From contig NZ_JAGIPX010000015.1 in assembly GCF_017814945.1 (NCBI RefSeq), positions 62,001-126,000 on the forward strand: 64,000 bases of DNA, given 5' to 3'. This DNA comes from Paraburkholderia sp. LEh10 (GTDB taxonomy: Bacteria; Pseudomonadota; Gammaproteobacteria; Burkholderiales; Burkholderiaceae). Position numbers and translations under genes: made by a program. The notes beneath the pieces were generated by a model. It was given only the letters and a program-made list of their open reading frames with translations. It was not told the DNA's origin and made no database searches. Of the stretch, positions 1-8,804 are shown in pieces (the first letter of the stretch is position 1; each line of letters begins with the position of its first letter).

Positions 1-269
1 TGCGCCGCAAGGTTATAGACTTCATCCGGCTCGACGCGCTGCATGATGCGCAAGAGGCTCGTCGAATCGGTCAGGTCGCCGTGATGCAGTTGCAGGCGCT
101 GGTCCGGGTCGTGAACGTCGCGGTAAAGGTGGTCGATCCGGTCCGTGTTGAACAACGAAGAGCGGCGCTTGATGCCATGCACCACGTAGCCCTTGTCGAT
201 CAACATCTCCGCCAGGTATGAGCCATCCTGGCCGGTGATGCCGGTAATCAAGGCAACCTTCTGGGTCAT
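1..269 (-). CDS. gmd: GDP-mannose 4,6-dehydratase, N-terminal part (cut by window edge)
   Basis: I translated this partial frame directly. It begins [21 protein letters not shown], with the Rossmann GxxGxxG signature (GITGQDG) of extended short-chain dehydrogenases, followed by a family-typical KRRSSLFNT segment, and runs off the left edge after about 89 residues. An AGGAGA ribosome site lies just upstream of the ATG. Gmd converts GDP-D-mannose to GDP-4-keto-6-deoxy-D-mannose, the precursor of GDP-rhamnose or GDP-fucose. Here it follows the polymer export genes on the same strand and draws on GDP-mannose made by the manC product. The identification is firm; completeness cannot be judged. Confidence 0.93.
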   Translation of the reverse strand, partial: MTQKVALITGITGQDGSYLAEMLIDKGYVVHGIKRRSSLFNTDRIDHLYRDVHDPDQRLQLHHGDLTDSTSLLRIMQRVEPDEVYNLAA

Positions 270-290
270 CGTTTTCTCCTGTATCGATCG

Positions 291-314
291 GAGTCGGCGC
301 TTGAGCGCCTACTC
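291..314. other. Intercistronic hairpin between the wzc-type gene and gmd
   Basis: GAGT-c-GGCGC, loop ttga, GCGCC-t-ACTC forms a symmetrical stem with one mismatch. It sits in the 115-base gap between the kinase gene and gmd. There is no following U run, so it is more likely an RNA stability or processing element than a terminator. Confidence 0.4.
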
Positions 315-384
315 GGTCCCATGCGAGATAAACGCGGATAATGTTCGTCGGGGCTGTTCACGGCCCGCCAGACGCCAGCCGCTT

Positions 385-2607
385 CTAGCCTGCAATACTT
401 TCGTAGCCGTAATAGCCGCCGCGATAACCCGAGCCGATGAATGCGCCCGCCTGCGGTACGTCGGTCAGCAACACGCCCTGCAGATTCACGCCGCCGTTGC
501 GCAGCCGTTTCACCGTTTCGGCGAGCTCGCCGACGGGATGGCGTCCGTGGCGAATCACCAGCAACGTCGTGCCCACGTGCCTGCCGATCACGGTCGAGTC
601 CGTGACGGCGAGCACGGGTGGCGTATCGATGATGATCAGGTCGTACTGCTTCTTCAGTTCCTCGAGCATCGACTCGAAGCGCTTGCTCATCAGCAGCTCC
701 GACGGATGCGAAGGCAGCGAACCCTTCGTCAGCACATCGAGGCCCGGCAGCACCTCGCGCTGGATCGACGACTGCAGGTCGCCGCCGCGCAGCACATCGG
801 ACAGCCCCGGCTGATGCTGCAAACCGAAGTGCGAATGCACGTCGCCGCGCCGCATGTCGCCGTCGATCACCAGCGTGCGCTTGCTCGTCGAGGCGACGAG
901 CGCCGACAGATTCACCGACAGGAACGATTTGCCCGCGTCCGGACGCGAGCCCGTCAGCATCACGACGTTGTTCTGGTTGTCGTCGACGGTCAGTTGCAGC
1001 GAGGTGCGCAGGTTGCGCACGCCCTCCACCGCGATGTCCTGCGGCGCCTGTTCGGCGAGCACGTGCAGGCCGCGGCGGCGCATCATCACGTCCTGCTGCA
1101 GACGTAGTTGCTGCTCGCTGCGCGGCACGACGGCGAAGACGGGAACGCCCAGCGCGGCTTCCAGTTCGTCCGGACGCTCGACGCCGCCATACAGCGTCTT
1201 GCGCACGAACGCGAACACGATGCCGATGAAGAGGCCCGCGCCGAAGCTGATCAAAATCACCATGAAGCGCTTCGGACGCACCGGGTCGTCCGCGGCCTCG
1301 GCGAAGTCGACGATGCGCACGTCGCCTACCTGGCCCGCCTTCGCGATCCGCAGTTGCTGCGCGCTGTTGAGCAGGTTCGTGTAAAGCTCCGTGTCCACAT
1401 GCACGTCGCGCAACAGGCGCAGCGCCGTCTGTTCCGTATCGGGCAGCGTCTGCACGCTCTTGCCCATGCCCGCGAGGTTGCCCTGCAGCGTCCTGATCTG
1501 CGCATCGAGCGCCGCCACGGCCGGGTGATTCGCCGTGAAGCGCTGCGACATCTCCGCGCGCTGCGTCTGCAGATCGACGAGCTTGGTCTTGTTGTCGACG
1601 ATCTGTTGCAGCAGCAGGCGGCTTTCTTCGCTCAGATCGACGGTGCCGTGCTGGTTGCGGAACGTGTTGTAGCGCTGCTCGGCGGCGTCGAGTTCCTTGC
1701 GCAACTGCGGCAGTTGCTGGTCGAGGAACGCGAGCATGTGCTCGGCCTCCGACGAACGGCTTTCCACATCCTGGCGAATGAACTCACGCGCCATGTTGTT
1801 CATGATGTCGGCCGTGAGCTTCGGGTCGTGTCCTTCGAGGCTCGCGCGGATCACGCCCGATTGCAGCGTCGATTCGCCTATATCCATCGACTTGCCCAAA
1901 CGGTCGACCGTGGTAAGCGTCGACGCGCGCGTCAGGTCGAAGCGCGCGCCAGGGGCGCCGACGAGTTCGTCGACGCGCAGGGAGATCGGGCCCGCAGGCG
2001 TTTCGCGCACGACGTTCTCGCCGACCCGGCCTTCGAGAATCGCGACGCCATCAGGGTTGTTCAGCACGAAGTCGCCATTGCGGCCGGCGATCAGCGTGAA
2101 GTCCTTGTCGTACATATCCTTCGCCGTGTCGAACTGCGACACCTTGATGCTTTCCTTGCCCCACGCATAGCTCGGCATCTGCAAGGCCGGCGGCAGCTTG
2201 ATGCCCCACTTGCCGTTCATCAGCGGCGCGAGCAGGCCACCCACGACGGGCAGCGTATGCGGCCGCGCAGCGATATCGAGGTGCAATGACTTGACGGTCT
2301 CTTCCGTCACGAGCCGCGACTTCATCAACTCGATTTCGGCTGCCGTCGAAGGCTTCGTGTCGAACATGCCCGTCAGCGGTTTCAGGCCGTCCTGCTTGTT
2401 GTTATCGGCCTTGTCCACCACATGGAACAGCACGTCCGCGCGATATACGGGCGTCGCCAGAAAGGCGTACGCGGTGCCGAGCGCCGTGACAGCCAGCGTG
2501 ATCAGCAGGATCGACTTCCAGTTCGCGACGATGGCCTGCAAATAGTCCGTTAAATGCATCTCGTCCGAACTGACGTCCGTATAGCGGTTGTCAAAGTTGA
2601 TAGCCAT
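385..2607 (-). CDS. Exopolysaccharide tyrosine autokinase / chain-length regulator (Wzc/BceF type)
   Basis: This is an inner-membrane polysaccharide co-polymerase fused to a cytoplasmic BY-kinase. A Wzz domain lies at the N-terminus, with one membrane segment near residues 35-55 and a second (FMVILISFGAGLFIGIVFAFV) near 440. A long coiled-coil periplasmic region lies between them. The kinase part has Walker A GSRPDAGKS (Lys about 560), Walker A' VIDGDMRRG and Walker B LIIIDTPPV. The C-terminus carries the expected tyrosine cluster (GYRGGYYGYE), the autophosphorylation tail. It controls polymer length and export together with the adjacent Wza protein. I chose the ATG at 2607 (MAINFDNRY); a further upstream TTG would add 24 residues with no family support. 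The cognate phosphatase gene often found beside it is absent from this window. Confidence 0.9.
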   Translation of the reverse strand: MAINFDNRYTDVSSDEMHLTDYLQAIVANWKSILLITLAVTALGTAYAFLATPVYRADVLFHVVDKADNNKQDGLKPLTGMFDTKPSTAAEIELMKSRLVTEETVKSLHLDIAARPHTLPVVGGLLAPLMNGKWGIKLPPALQMPSYAWGKESIKVSQFDTAKDMYDKDFTLIAGRNGDFVLNNPDGVAILEGRVGENVVRETPAGPISLRVDELVGAPGARFDLTRASTLTTVDRLGKSMDIGESTLQSGVIRASLEGHDPKLTADIMNNMAREFIRQDVESRSSEAEHMLAFLDQQLPQLRKELDAAEQRYNTFRNQHGTVDLSEESRLLLQQIVDNKTKLVDLQTQRAEMSQRFTANHPAVAALDAQIRTLQGNLAGMGKSVQTLPDTEQTALRLLRDVHVDTELYTNLLNSAQQLRIAKAGQVGDVRIVDFAEAADDPVRPKRFMVILISFGAGLFIGIVFAFVRKTLYGGVERPDELEAALGVPVFAVVPRSEQQLRLQQDVMMRRRGLHVLAEQAPQDIAVEGVRNLRTSLQLTVDDNQNNVVMLTGSRPDAGKSFLSVNLSALVASTSKRTLVIDGDMRRGDVHSHFGLQHQPGLSDVLRGGDLQSSIQREVLPGLDVLTKGSLPSHPSELLMSKRFESMLEELKKQYDLIIIDTPPVLAVTDSTVIGRHVGTTLLVIRHGRHPVGELAETVKRLRNGGVNLQGVLLTDVPQAGAFIGSGYRGGYYGYESIAG

Positions 2608-2694
2608 TTGCGTGATCCATCGAATACCGACAATGTCGAAAGCGTTGCGTGAATGCACCCCCGTTGCCGCATCACGCAACGCATGTCTTGCCGC

Positions 2695-3831
2695 TTACTT
2701 CGCGAGCAGCGCCGCCGTCACGCCAGCGTTGATCGCGGGCAAGAGCAGATTCAGCACGCGGTTGAATTTCACGAGACCGTTGTTGTCGACGTACACGACA
2801 TCCTTCGGCTCCAGATTGAACTGGTTCGCGAGCACCATCGACGTCGGCGAGGTTGCATCGAGGTGGAAAATCTCGGGCTTCTCGCTCATCGAATTGCGGA
2901 TCACAAACAGTTGCTTCGCCGCAGCCGTGTTCGAGTTGATGCTGCCCGCCTGCGACAGCGCTTCGGCGAGCGTGAGACGCCCGTCGCGCATCGGCAGGAT
3001 GGTCGCCGGCTTGTTGACTTCGCCCATCAGGTAGACGCCGTACTCGTCGCGCGCGCCGACGCGCAGCATGTCGCCGGCCTGCAGATAGATCGACGTCGGA
3101 GCGCGGCCACGGCGGACCAGATCGGGTACGTTGATTTCGTACGTCTTGCCTTCGCGCGTCAGCTCGACGTGGCTCTGATCGGCATTCGGCGTGAAGCCAC
3201 CCGTGCGGTTGATCGCTTCCGTCAGCGACATCGGAATGTCGTTGATCTGAGCGGGCCCGGGTGCGTGCACTTCGCCGTCCACATAAACCTGCGACGACCG
3301 GAACGACGCGACCCGCACCGTCACTTCAGGCTTCGAATAGACGACGCTCAGCTTCTTGTACAACTCTTTTTGCACCTGCGTCGCATCCTTGCCGCCCACG
3401 TGCAACGTGCCCGCGTACGGGAACTGGATGTTGCCGTCGGCATCGACGAGAAAACCAATGCCGGGGTCGCTCTTGTTGCTGGTCGGCGACGGCTGGCCGA
3501 GCGCGGCCGCCAGTTCCGGGTGATCCCAGACAGTGATCTGCAGGACGTCCCCCGGCCCGAGCTTATAGCTGGGCGGCCTGGGGCTGAAGAGCGACGAAAT
3601 CTGCTGGTTCAGTTCCGTCGTTTGTCCCTTCATGGTGCGCAGGAGTTTCAGATTGATGTCGGTGACGGGAATCTGAACCGTCGATTCGGCTTCGCTGCTG
3701 TACTCGCCGCCCGACTCCGGCAACGTGGGAGGCGTGATCATCCGCTGTCCGGGCACGATGCTGCACGCAGACAGCAGCACAGTCATCGATAGCACGAGCG
3801 GCGCACAAAGGCCTGTTCGAATCCTTTTCAT
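2695..3831 (-). CDS. Outer-membrane polysaccharide export lipoprotein (Wza/BceE type)
   Basis: The protein has about 378 residues. The N-terminus is a lipoprotein signal peptide with lipobox LLSAC. The polysaccharide export domain follows (YKLGPGDVLQITVWDHPEL), then two SLBB-type repeats. Family members form the octameric outer-membrane channel for capsule or exopolysaccharide. The start at 3831 is set by an AGGAGGA ribosome site 7-8 bases upstream; a longer frame would begin 13 codons earlier. It lies 55 bases after the glycosyl-phosphate transferase gene and 87 bases before the autokinase gene, as expected for an export operon. Confidence 0.92.
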   Translation of the reverse strand: MKRIRTGLCAPLVLSMTVLLSACSIVPGQRMITPPTLPESGGEYSSEAESTVQIPVTDINLKLLRTMKGQTTELNQQISSLFSPRPPSYKLGPGDVLQITVWDHPELAAALGQPSPTSNKSDPGIGFLVDADGNIQFPYAGTLHVGGKDATQVQKELYKKLSVVYSKPEVTVRVASFRSSQVYVDGEVHAPGPAQINDIPMSLTEAINRTGGFTPNADQSHVELTREGKTYEINVPDLVRRGRAPTSIYLQAGDMLRVGARDEYGVYLMGEVNKPATILPMRDGRLTLAEALSQAGSINSNTAAAKQLFVIRNSMSEKPEIFHLDATSPTSMVLANQFNLEPKDVVYVDNNGLVKFNRVLNLLLPAINAGVTAALLAK

Positions 3832-3885
3832 GGCATTTCCTCCTAGCGCGGGGGCTTGATCCTTTTTCATTGGCGTGCTCCCCGT

Positions 3886-5271
3886 TCAATATGCGTTGGT
3901 ATGAATGAAGCCCCTGACAATCGTGGCGCCGATGATTCGCATATCGAGCCAGAAGGTCCAGTGCCCCAGGTAATACAGATCATGCGCTACGCGCCTCTCC
4001 ATCTTTTCGATGCGATCGGTCTCCCCGCGAAAACCGTTGATTTGCGCCCAGCCTGTGATACCCGGCTTGATCCTGTATCGATGGATATAGCCGGCCACGA
4101 CCTTCTGATATAGATCGTCGTGTTCGAGTGCGTGGGGGCGTGGCCCGACCACGGACATGTCGCCGCGCAGCACATTGAAGAACTGCGGCAGCTCGTCAAG
4201 ACTTGTGCGGCGAAGAAACGCGCCGATCCTCGTAATGCGCGGATCGTCGCGAGTCGCCTGGCTGACCTTGCCGGCTTCCTCCGTATGCACGCGCATCGAG
4301 CGGAACTTGTAGATCGTGAAGACACGGCCATCGGCGCCCTTGCGCTTCTGCCTGAAGAACACCGGTCCGGGCGACGACAGCTTCACGGCGATTGCAATCG
4401 CGAGCAGAAGCGGCGCGAGGCCGATGATCGCGCTCATCGCGAACACGCGGTCGAACAGATCCTTCTTGAAGAGCGCGCGCGCCGACAGCGGCGACGCGAC
4501 AAGGTTGATCGCGGGCAGGCCGAGCAGCTCGATCACGCTGCTGGTGTCGAACAGCGCCAGGCTGCGCACGTCCGGCACGAAGCGGATGTTGACGAGATCA
4601 TTGCGAAACTCGGTGACGAGACGAAAGATCGTGCGCTCGTCGGTCAGCGACAGCGCAAGCCACAGTTCGTGCACGTCGTTGGTGCGCACGTAATCGGCGA
4701 ACGCCTGCTGCGTATCGAAGCAGGTGACGCGCGGATTCGTCAGCGGCGACTCTTCGGGATGCGTATTCAACACGGCCGTCGCGCGAAAACCCGTGGCCGG
4801 CTGCGATTCGATGCGGCGCAGGATCTGGTCGCAATGCCCGCCGCTGCCGACGATAGCCACCTGATGCAGATTCCATCCGTGCTTGCGCGCGCGAGCCAGC
4901 ACGGCATGCGCGATCAGCCGCCATGCGATCAGCAGCCCGCCCGCCATAGCCGTCCAGTACGCGAACCACAACCGCGAAACGATATCGATGTGGTGCAGCG
5001 AATACATCAGCGCGAGCGCGCAGCCCTGCACGACGATCCATGCGAGCGCGACCTGCCCGGCGAGCGCAAGCTTCGAGCGGCCGCGCCAGGACTCGTAAAC
5101 ACCGAACGCCGGGAAGATCGCCAGTGCAAAAGCTCCAGAAAAAAGGACGAACGCGTCGTAAAACCCTCGCTGCGAGAATTCGTCGAAGCGGATCTGCGAA
5201 GCAACGGCCGCGCCGACCAGAATCAGCGCCACGTCCGCTACCCTCGCGAAGAAATCCTGTAGGTCCCGCAT
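3886..5271 (-). CDS. Undecaprenyl-phosphate glucose phosphotransferase (WcaJ/BceB type)
   Basis: The protein has about 461 residues. The N-terminal half carries four to five hydrophobic segments. A soluble Rossmann-like region follows, then another membrane segment near 280. The C-terminal bacterial sugar transferase domain contains FRQKRKGADGRVFTIYKFRSM and DELPQFFNVLRGDMSVVGPRP, the hallmark motifs of polyprenyl hexose-phosphate transferases. It starts repeat-unit assembly by moving hexose-1-phosphate from a nucleotide sugar to undecaprenyl phosphate at the inner membrane. The start at 5271 (MRDLQDFF) is preceded by AGGGTGA; the longer frame adds 53 low-complexity Arg/Ala-rich residues that are not family-like. 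Glucose specificity is inferred from the family. Confidence 0.9.
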   Translation of the reverse strand: MRDLQDFFARVADVALILVGAAVASQIRFDEFSQRGFYDAFVLFSGAFALAIFPAFGVYESWRGRSKLALAGQVALAWIVVQGCALALMYSLHHIDIVSRLWFAYWTAMAGGLLIAWRLIAHAVLARARKHGWNLHQVAIVGSGGHCDQILRRIESQPATGFRATAVLNTHPEESPLTNPRVTCFDTQQAFADYVRTNDVHELWLALSLTDERTIFRLVTEFRNDLVNIRFVPDVRSLALFDTSSVIELLGLPAINLVASPLSARALFKKDLFDRVFAMSAIIGLAPLLLAIAIAVKLSSPGPVFFRQKRKGADGRVFTIYKFRSMRVHTEEAGKVSQATRDDPRITRIGAFLRRTSLDELPQFFNVLRGDMSVVGPRPHALEHDDLYQKVVAGYIHRYRIKPGITGWAQINGFRGETDRIEKMERRVAHDLYYLGHWTFWLDMRIIGATIVRGFIHTNAY

Positions 5272-5338
5272 AACGTTCACCCTGCCATTCGTCGTTCGTT
5301 GCCTTTTGGGTGGTGCTGCGTGAATCGCCGCCGCGCAA

Positions 5339-6931
5339 CTAGCCTGCGTTGAAGGTCGGGCCCGGCCCCGTGCCCTGCCCCTGGCTCTGGCCATTGCCGT
5401 GCGACTCGCTCTGGCCTTGCGTCTGTCCACACCGCCCGTATGTATCGTCGAAGCGCACGATGTCGTCTTCGCCGAGATACGAGCCCGACTGCACCTCGAT
5501 AATCTCGAGCGGCACCTTGCCCGGGTTTTCGAGCCGATGGCGCACGCCGAGCGGAATGTAGGTCGATTCGTTCTCCGTCAGCAGAAACTGCTCTTCGCCG
5601 CGCGTGACGAGCGCCGTGCCGCGCACGACGACCCAGTGTTCAGCGCGATGGTGATGCAGTTGCAGCGAGAGCTTCGCGCCCGGCGTGACGACGATGCGCT
5701 TCACCTGGAAACGGTCGCCGTGATCGATCGAATCGTAGAAACCCCACGGGCGGCGCACCTTGCGATGCGCGTCGGCCTCGGGCGCCTTCTGCGCCTTGAT
5801 GCGCGCGACGAGCCCCTTCACGTCCTGCACCCGTGAGCGGTCGGCGACGAGCACGGCATCCGCCGTTTCGACGACGACGACGTTCGTCGTGCCGACACAC
5901 GCGACGAGCCGCCCATCCGAATGCGCGTAGCTGGAGACTGCGCCTTCGAACATCACGCGTCCGCGTCCGACGTTGCCGGCTTCGTCCTTCGGCTGCGCGG
6001 CCCATACGGCGTCCCACGAGCCGAGATCGGACCAGCCCGCGTCGAGCGGCACGACGACGCCCGCCGAGGTCCAGCCCGTCGAGGCGTTCAGCCGCTCCAT
6101 CACCGCGTAGTCGATCGAGTCGGCGGGCGAGCGCTCGAACGCGTCCGCCGCCGGGCGGAAAGTCGTGCCGTCGAACTGCCCCTGCACGAACGACGCGAGA
6201 CACGCCGCATGCATGTCGGGCTGCAGCGATTGCAGCGTCGCGAGCCACACGCTCGCGCGCACGATGTAGATGCCACTGTTCCACCAGTACGTGCCCTGCG
6301 CGACGTACTGCTTCGCAAGCTCGGCCGCCGGCTTTTCGACGAAGCCGTCGATCTCGCGCGCTTCGTCATCGAGCTTCTTGCCCACCCGGATATAGCCAAA
6401 GCCCGTTTCCGGCGCGCGCGGCGGCACGCCGAGCGTCGCGATCGCACCGCGCTGAGCGTGGCGCGCGGCCACGTCGAGTGCGCGCTGCAAGGCGGGCACG
6501 TCGGCGATCGAATGATCGGACGGCATCACGACGAGAATCGCATCGTCGCCGTTCGCGCACGCCAGCGCGGCCGCCAGCGTGAGCGCCGGCGCCGTGTCGC
6601 GCCGCGCCGGCTCGACGATGAGCCGCGGCGTGCAGGCGCTGCACGTCAGTTGCTCGGCGATCACGAAGCGATGTTCTTCGCCACATACGACAACGGGCGC
6701 ATTCGACACATCCCAGCCCGCCGGAAAGCCATTCATCCGATGAACCGTGTCCTGCAGCAGCGACTCCGAACCGACTACGCCAATCAGTTGCTTCGGGAAG
6801 TTCTCACGCGACATCGGCCACAGGCGCGTGCCCGAACCGCCCGCCAGGATCACCGGCACGATATGCGTGCAGTCCGGCAACGGGCTGGCCGGTCCTGCTG
6901 CATTCGTTGGATTGTTCTGGTCAATAAGCAT
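5339..6931 (-). CDS. manC: Mannose-1-phosphate guanylyltransferase / mannose-6-phosphate isomerase (bifunctional)
   Basis: The protein has 530 residues. The N-terminal nucleotidyltransferase carries GGSGTRLWPMSRENFPKQL, the GDP-mannose pyrophosphorylase signature, and FVEKP. The C-terminal cupin (LQLHHHRAEHWVVVRGTA) is the type II mannose-6-phosphate isomerase part. It makes GDP-mannose, the substrate of gmd and of the Nudix enzyme encoded at 11525. The last 30 residues are a Gly/Gln/Ser-rich tail (GQTQGQSESHGNGQSQGQG) not needed for either fold. The start is supported by AAGGAG 8 bases upstream. It is the first enzyme gene of the exopolysaccharide operon, 75 bases after the regulator on the same strand, so it may share the regulator's transcript. 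The usual Burkholderia name is bceA. Confidence 0.94.
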   Translation of the reverse strand: MLIDQNNPTNAAGPASPLPDCTHIVPVILAGGSGTRLWPMSRENFPKQLIGVVGSESLLQDTVHRMNGFPAGWDVSNAPVVVCGEEHRFVIAEQLTCSACTPRLIVEPARRDTAPALTLAAALACANGDDAILVVMPSDHSIADVPALQRALDVAARHAQRGAIATLGVPPRAPETGFGYIRVGKKLDDEAREIDGFVEKPAAELAKQYVAQGTYWWNSGIYIVRASVWLATLQSLQPDMHAACLASFVQGQFDGTTFRPAADAFERSPADSIDYAVMERLNASTGWTSAGVVVPLDAGWSDLGSWDAVWAAQPKDEAGNVGRGRVMFEGAVSSYAHSDGRLVACVGTTNVVVVETADAVLVADRSRVQDVKGLVARIKAQKAPEADAHRKVRRPWGFYDSIDHGDRFQVKRIVVTPGAKLSLQLHHHRAEHWVVVRGTALVTRGEEQFLLTENESTYIPLGVRHRLENPGKVPLEIIEVQSGSYLGEDDIVRFDDTYGRCGQTQGQSESHGNGQSQGQGTGPGPTFNAG

Positions 6932-7006
6932 CTACGTACTCCTTAGTGTCCGCCAGTGATGCCCAAGCATGACGGCCCGGAACACACTGCCGTTCCCGGC
7001 GGGCGG

Positions 7007-8011
7007 CTAGATGCCCGCCTCGCGCCGGGTTCGCATCCGGTATTCCGTCGGCGAGACTTTCATCCGCTTACGGAAGATTTTCGCCAGCCGGTCGCCGTTG
7101 CCCATTCCCGTGCGCCGCGCGATCTTGTCGACGGGCAGTTCGGAATCGGTCAACAGGCTGCAGGTAATCGCGAGCCTTGCGTGCAGCAGGTAGTCGGACG
7201 GAGTGACGCCCACTTCCATCTTGAAGCGACGCAGGAAATTGCGTTCGCTCATGGCGGCCACCTGGGCCGCGTCAGCGATCGAGATCGAGCGCTGACAGTT
7301 CTCTTGCAGCCAGCGCGCCGCGGCGCGCACCTTGTCCGCGGGACTGCGGCCCGTGCTGTCGCCGAGCAGCGACACGAGGCTGTCGCCCGCGTCGGGCATC
7401 AGGCGTTCGGCGACGTTGCGCGCCACGTCGATGCCCAGATCGCGCTTGATCAGCATCAGCGCGCTCTTCATCGAATCGAGGCGATCGTTTGCTTCTGTGC
7501 CGTTGCGCTCGTCGTTCTCCTCGCGCGCGTTGTTGTAATTGCCGAAATCGCGCTGCTCGACGCCGTTGATGCAGGCCGCCTCAAGCAGCGACTTCCCTTC
7601 GCCGATCGGACGCACCGTGCTCGTGTTCGCATGGACGCGGCGCAGCCAGGCGATGAGCCGTTCGTCGCGGGCCGCTGTGCGCGCGCCTTTGCCGCCCGCG
7701 ACGAACAGCGCATCGAAGCCCATGTAGTGACGCGCATCGAGCCCATCCGTCCAGACGCGGATCGACGACGAGCACGTGATGTTGCCACCGGCGGCCGAAA
7801 GGAAGCTGACGTCGTAAGTCCAGTTGCGATTGGCGGATGAAGACAGTTCGTTAGCCGCGTGGAAGACCTCTGCAACAATGCCGGCACCAAGGAGGGAGCA
7901 GCCATCGAACAGCAGAATTGCGATATGGCGAGTGGCGGCAGCGTAGTGCGCGCTGCGCTCAGGCGCTCGCACCCATCCGACCATCGGTGATTCAAGACTT
8001 GCATACGCCAT
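7007..8011 (-). CDS. GlxA/AraC-family transcriptional regulator with degenerate DJ-1 domain
   Basis: The protein has 334 residues. Residues about 30-150 match the start of the DJ-1/PfpI-like domain of GlxA-type regulators (AILLFDGCSLLGAGIVAEVF, DALFVAGGKGAR). The region that normally holds the nucleophile elbow reads IGEGKSLLEAA, without the cysteine, and the rest of the domain is missing. The C-terminal two-helix AraC domain is intact (SIADAAQVAAMSERNFLRRF, IARRTGMGNGDRLAKIFRKR). GGGGGAAG precedes the ATG at 8011. It is strongly similar in the C-terminal third to the regulator at 12224. Its position directly before manC suggests control of exopolysaccharide synthesis, which is inference. The effector is unknown. 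Confidence 0.85.
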   Translation of the reverse strand: MAYASLESPMVGWVRAPERSAHYAAATRHIAILLFDGCSLLGAGIVAEVFHAANELSSSANRNWTYDVSFLSAAGGNITCSSSIRVWTDGLDARHYMGFDALFVAGGKGARTAARDERLIAWLRRVHANTSTVRPIGEGKSLLEAACINGVEQRDFGNYNNAREENDERNGTEANDRLDSMKSALMLIKRDLGIDVARNVAERLMPDAGDSLVSLLGDSTGRSPADKVRAAARWLQENCQRSISIADAAQVAAMSERNFLRRFKMEVGVTPSDYLLHARLAITCSLLTDSELPVDKIARRTGMGNGDRLAKIFRKRMKVSPTEYRMRTRREAGI

Positions 8012-8804
8012 GACTCTTCCCCCTTGACCATTCCGGCGTGGAAAGAACTAGATAAATGCATGCGATGTGCAGTGCATCATACGCATTAAAAAAACAATCA
8101 CATCGGCCACTGACTGAAACTGACGATGTATTGGCGTATTCGGTCCGATCCTTGATAACCCGCTTTCAGCCTGCATTTAACAGATTGAGTAAAGCTGGTT
8201 ATTACTACCTGAATGTCCGACCGAATCCGGCATTTGATAAGACGAATAAGCGACCCCTGCCACTTATTCCAACGCCCCGCCACGCCTGACACAAACGATT
8301 ACAACTTGTTGCACATGTACAATCTTCGCACCGGCGGCCACTGCCTTCTTATAAAATGAAATCAAACCGTCAATGATGTGAAGGTAAACGCGCACACAGG
8401 TCTACGAATTAGCATTATAAGAATCCGAAAACCAAATCCGAATAATTTCTTCTTTTCCTTTTCGAGTATCCCCATAAACAAAGCCATTAATGTTTCAAAT
8501 GCGAAACATCGAGCGTTGCGAGACGGCGTACAAGCGCTACCGAAGGACCGCCAACATGAGCATTGAACACCGTACGGATGCGCACAGACCGTTCCCTACC
8601 GCGCACAGCGGTGCAGAAAGTGGGGTCGCGCCCATTAGTCGAAATCCGCCGGGCACGTGCGTCGTAACGGCGCAACATTCGTATCCATCCGCCATGCCCG
8701 TTGCGCAGAAGCACTAGACAACGTCGAATTCTTGCTAACTCGACGGTGTAATCTTGGTCGCTCCATTGCGCTAACCCGTCATCCATACCGACGCGGGGGA
8801 AAGA
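8012..8804. promoter_or_regulatory. AT-rich divergent control region between the exopolysaccharide operon regulator and the glycosidase gene
   Basis: About 790 bases lack a convincing gene and are visibly richer in A+T (8040-8510) than the flanks. I see an inverted repeat GAATAAG-N12-CTTATTC at 8244-8269, a small palindrome CAACTTGTTG at 8303-8312, and the near-palindrome TTGCACATGTACAA at 8309-8322. Several TATAAT-like boxes also occur, such as TTATAAAAT near 8349. A short frame at 8490-8717 has no recognisable features. The region probably holds divergent promoters and AraC-type operator sites. Confidence 0.5.

Noticed and set aside
8490..8717. A 75-codon plus-strand frame before the glycosidase gene
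   Set aside because: No ribosome site, no signal sequence, no motif; it lies in the AT-rich control region.
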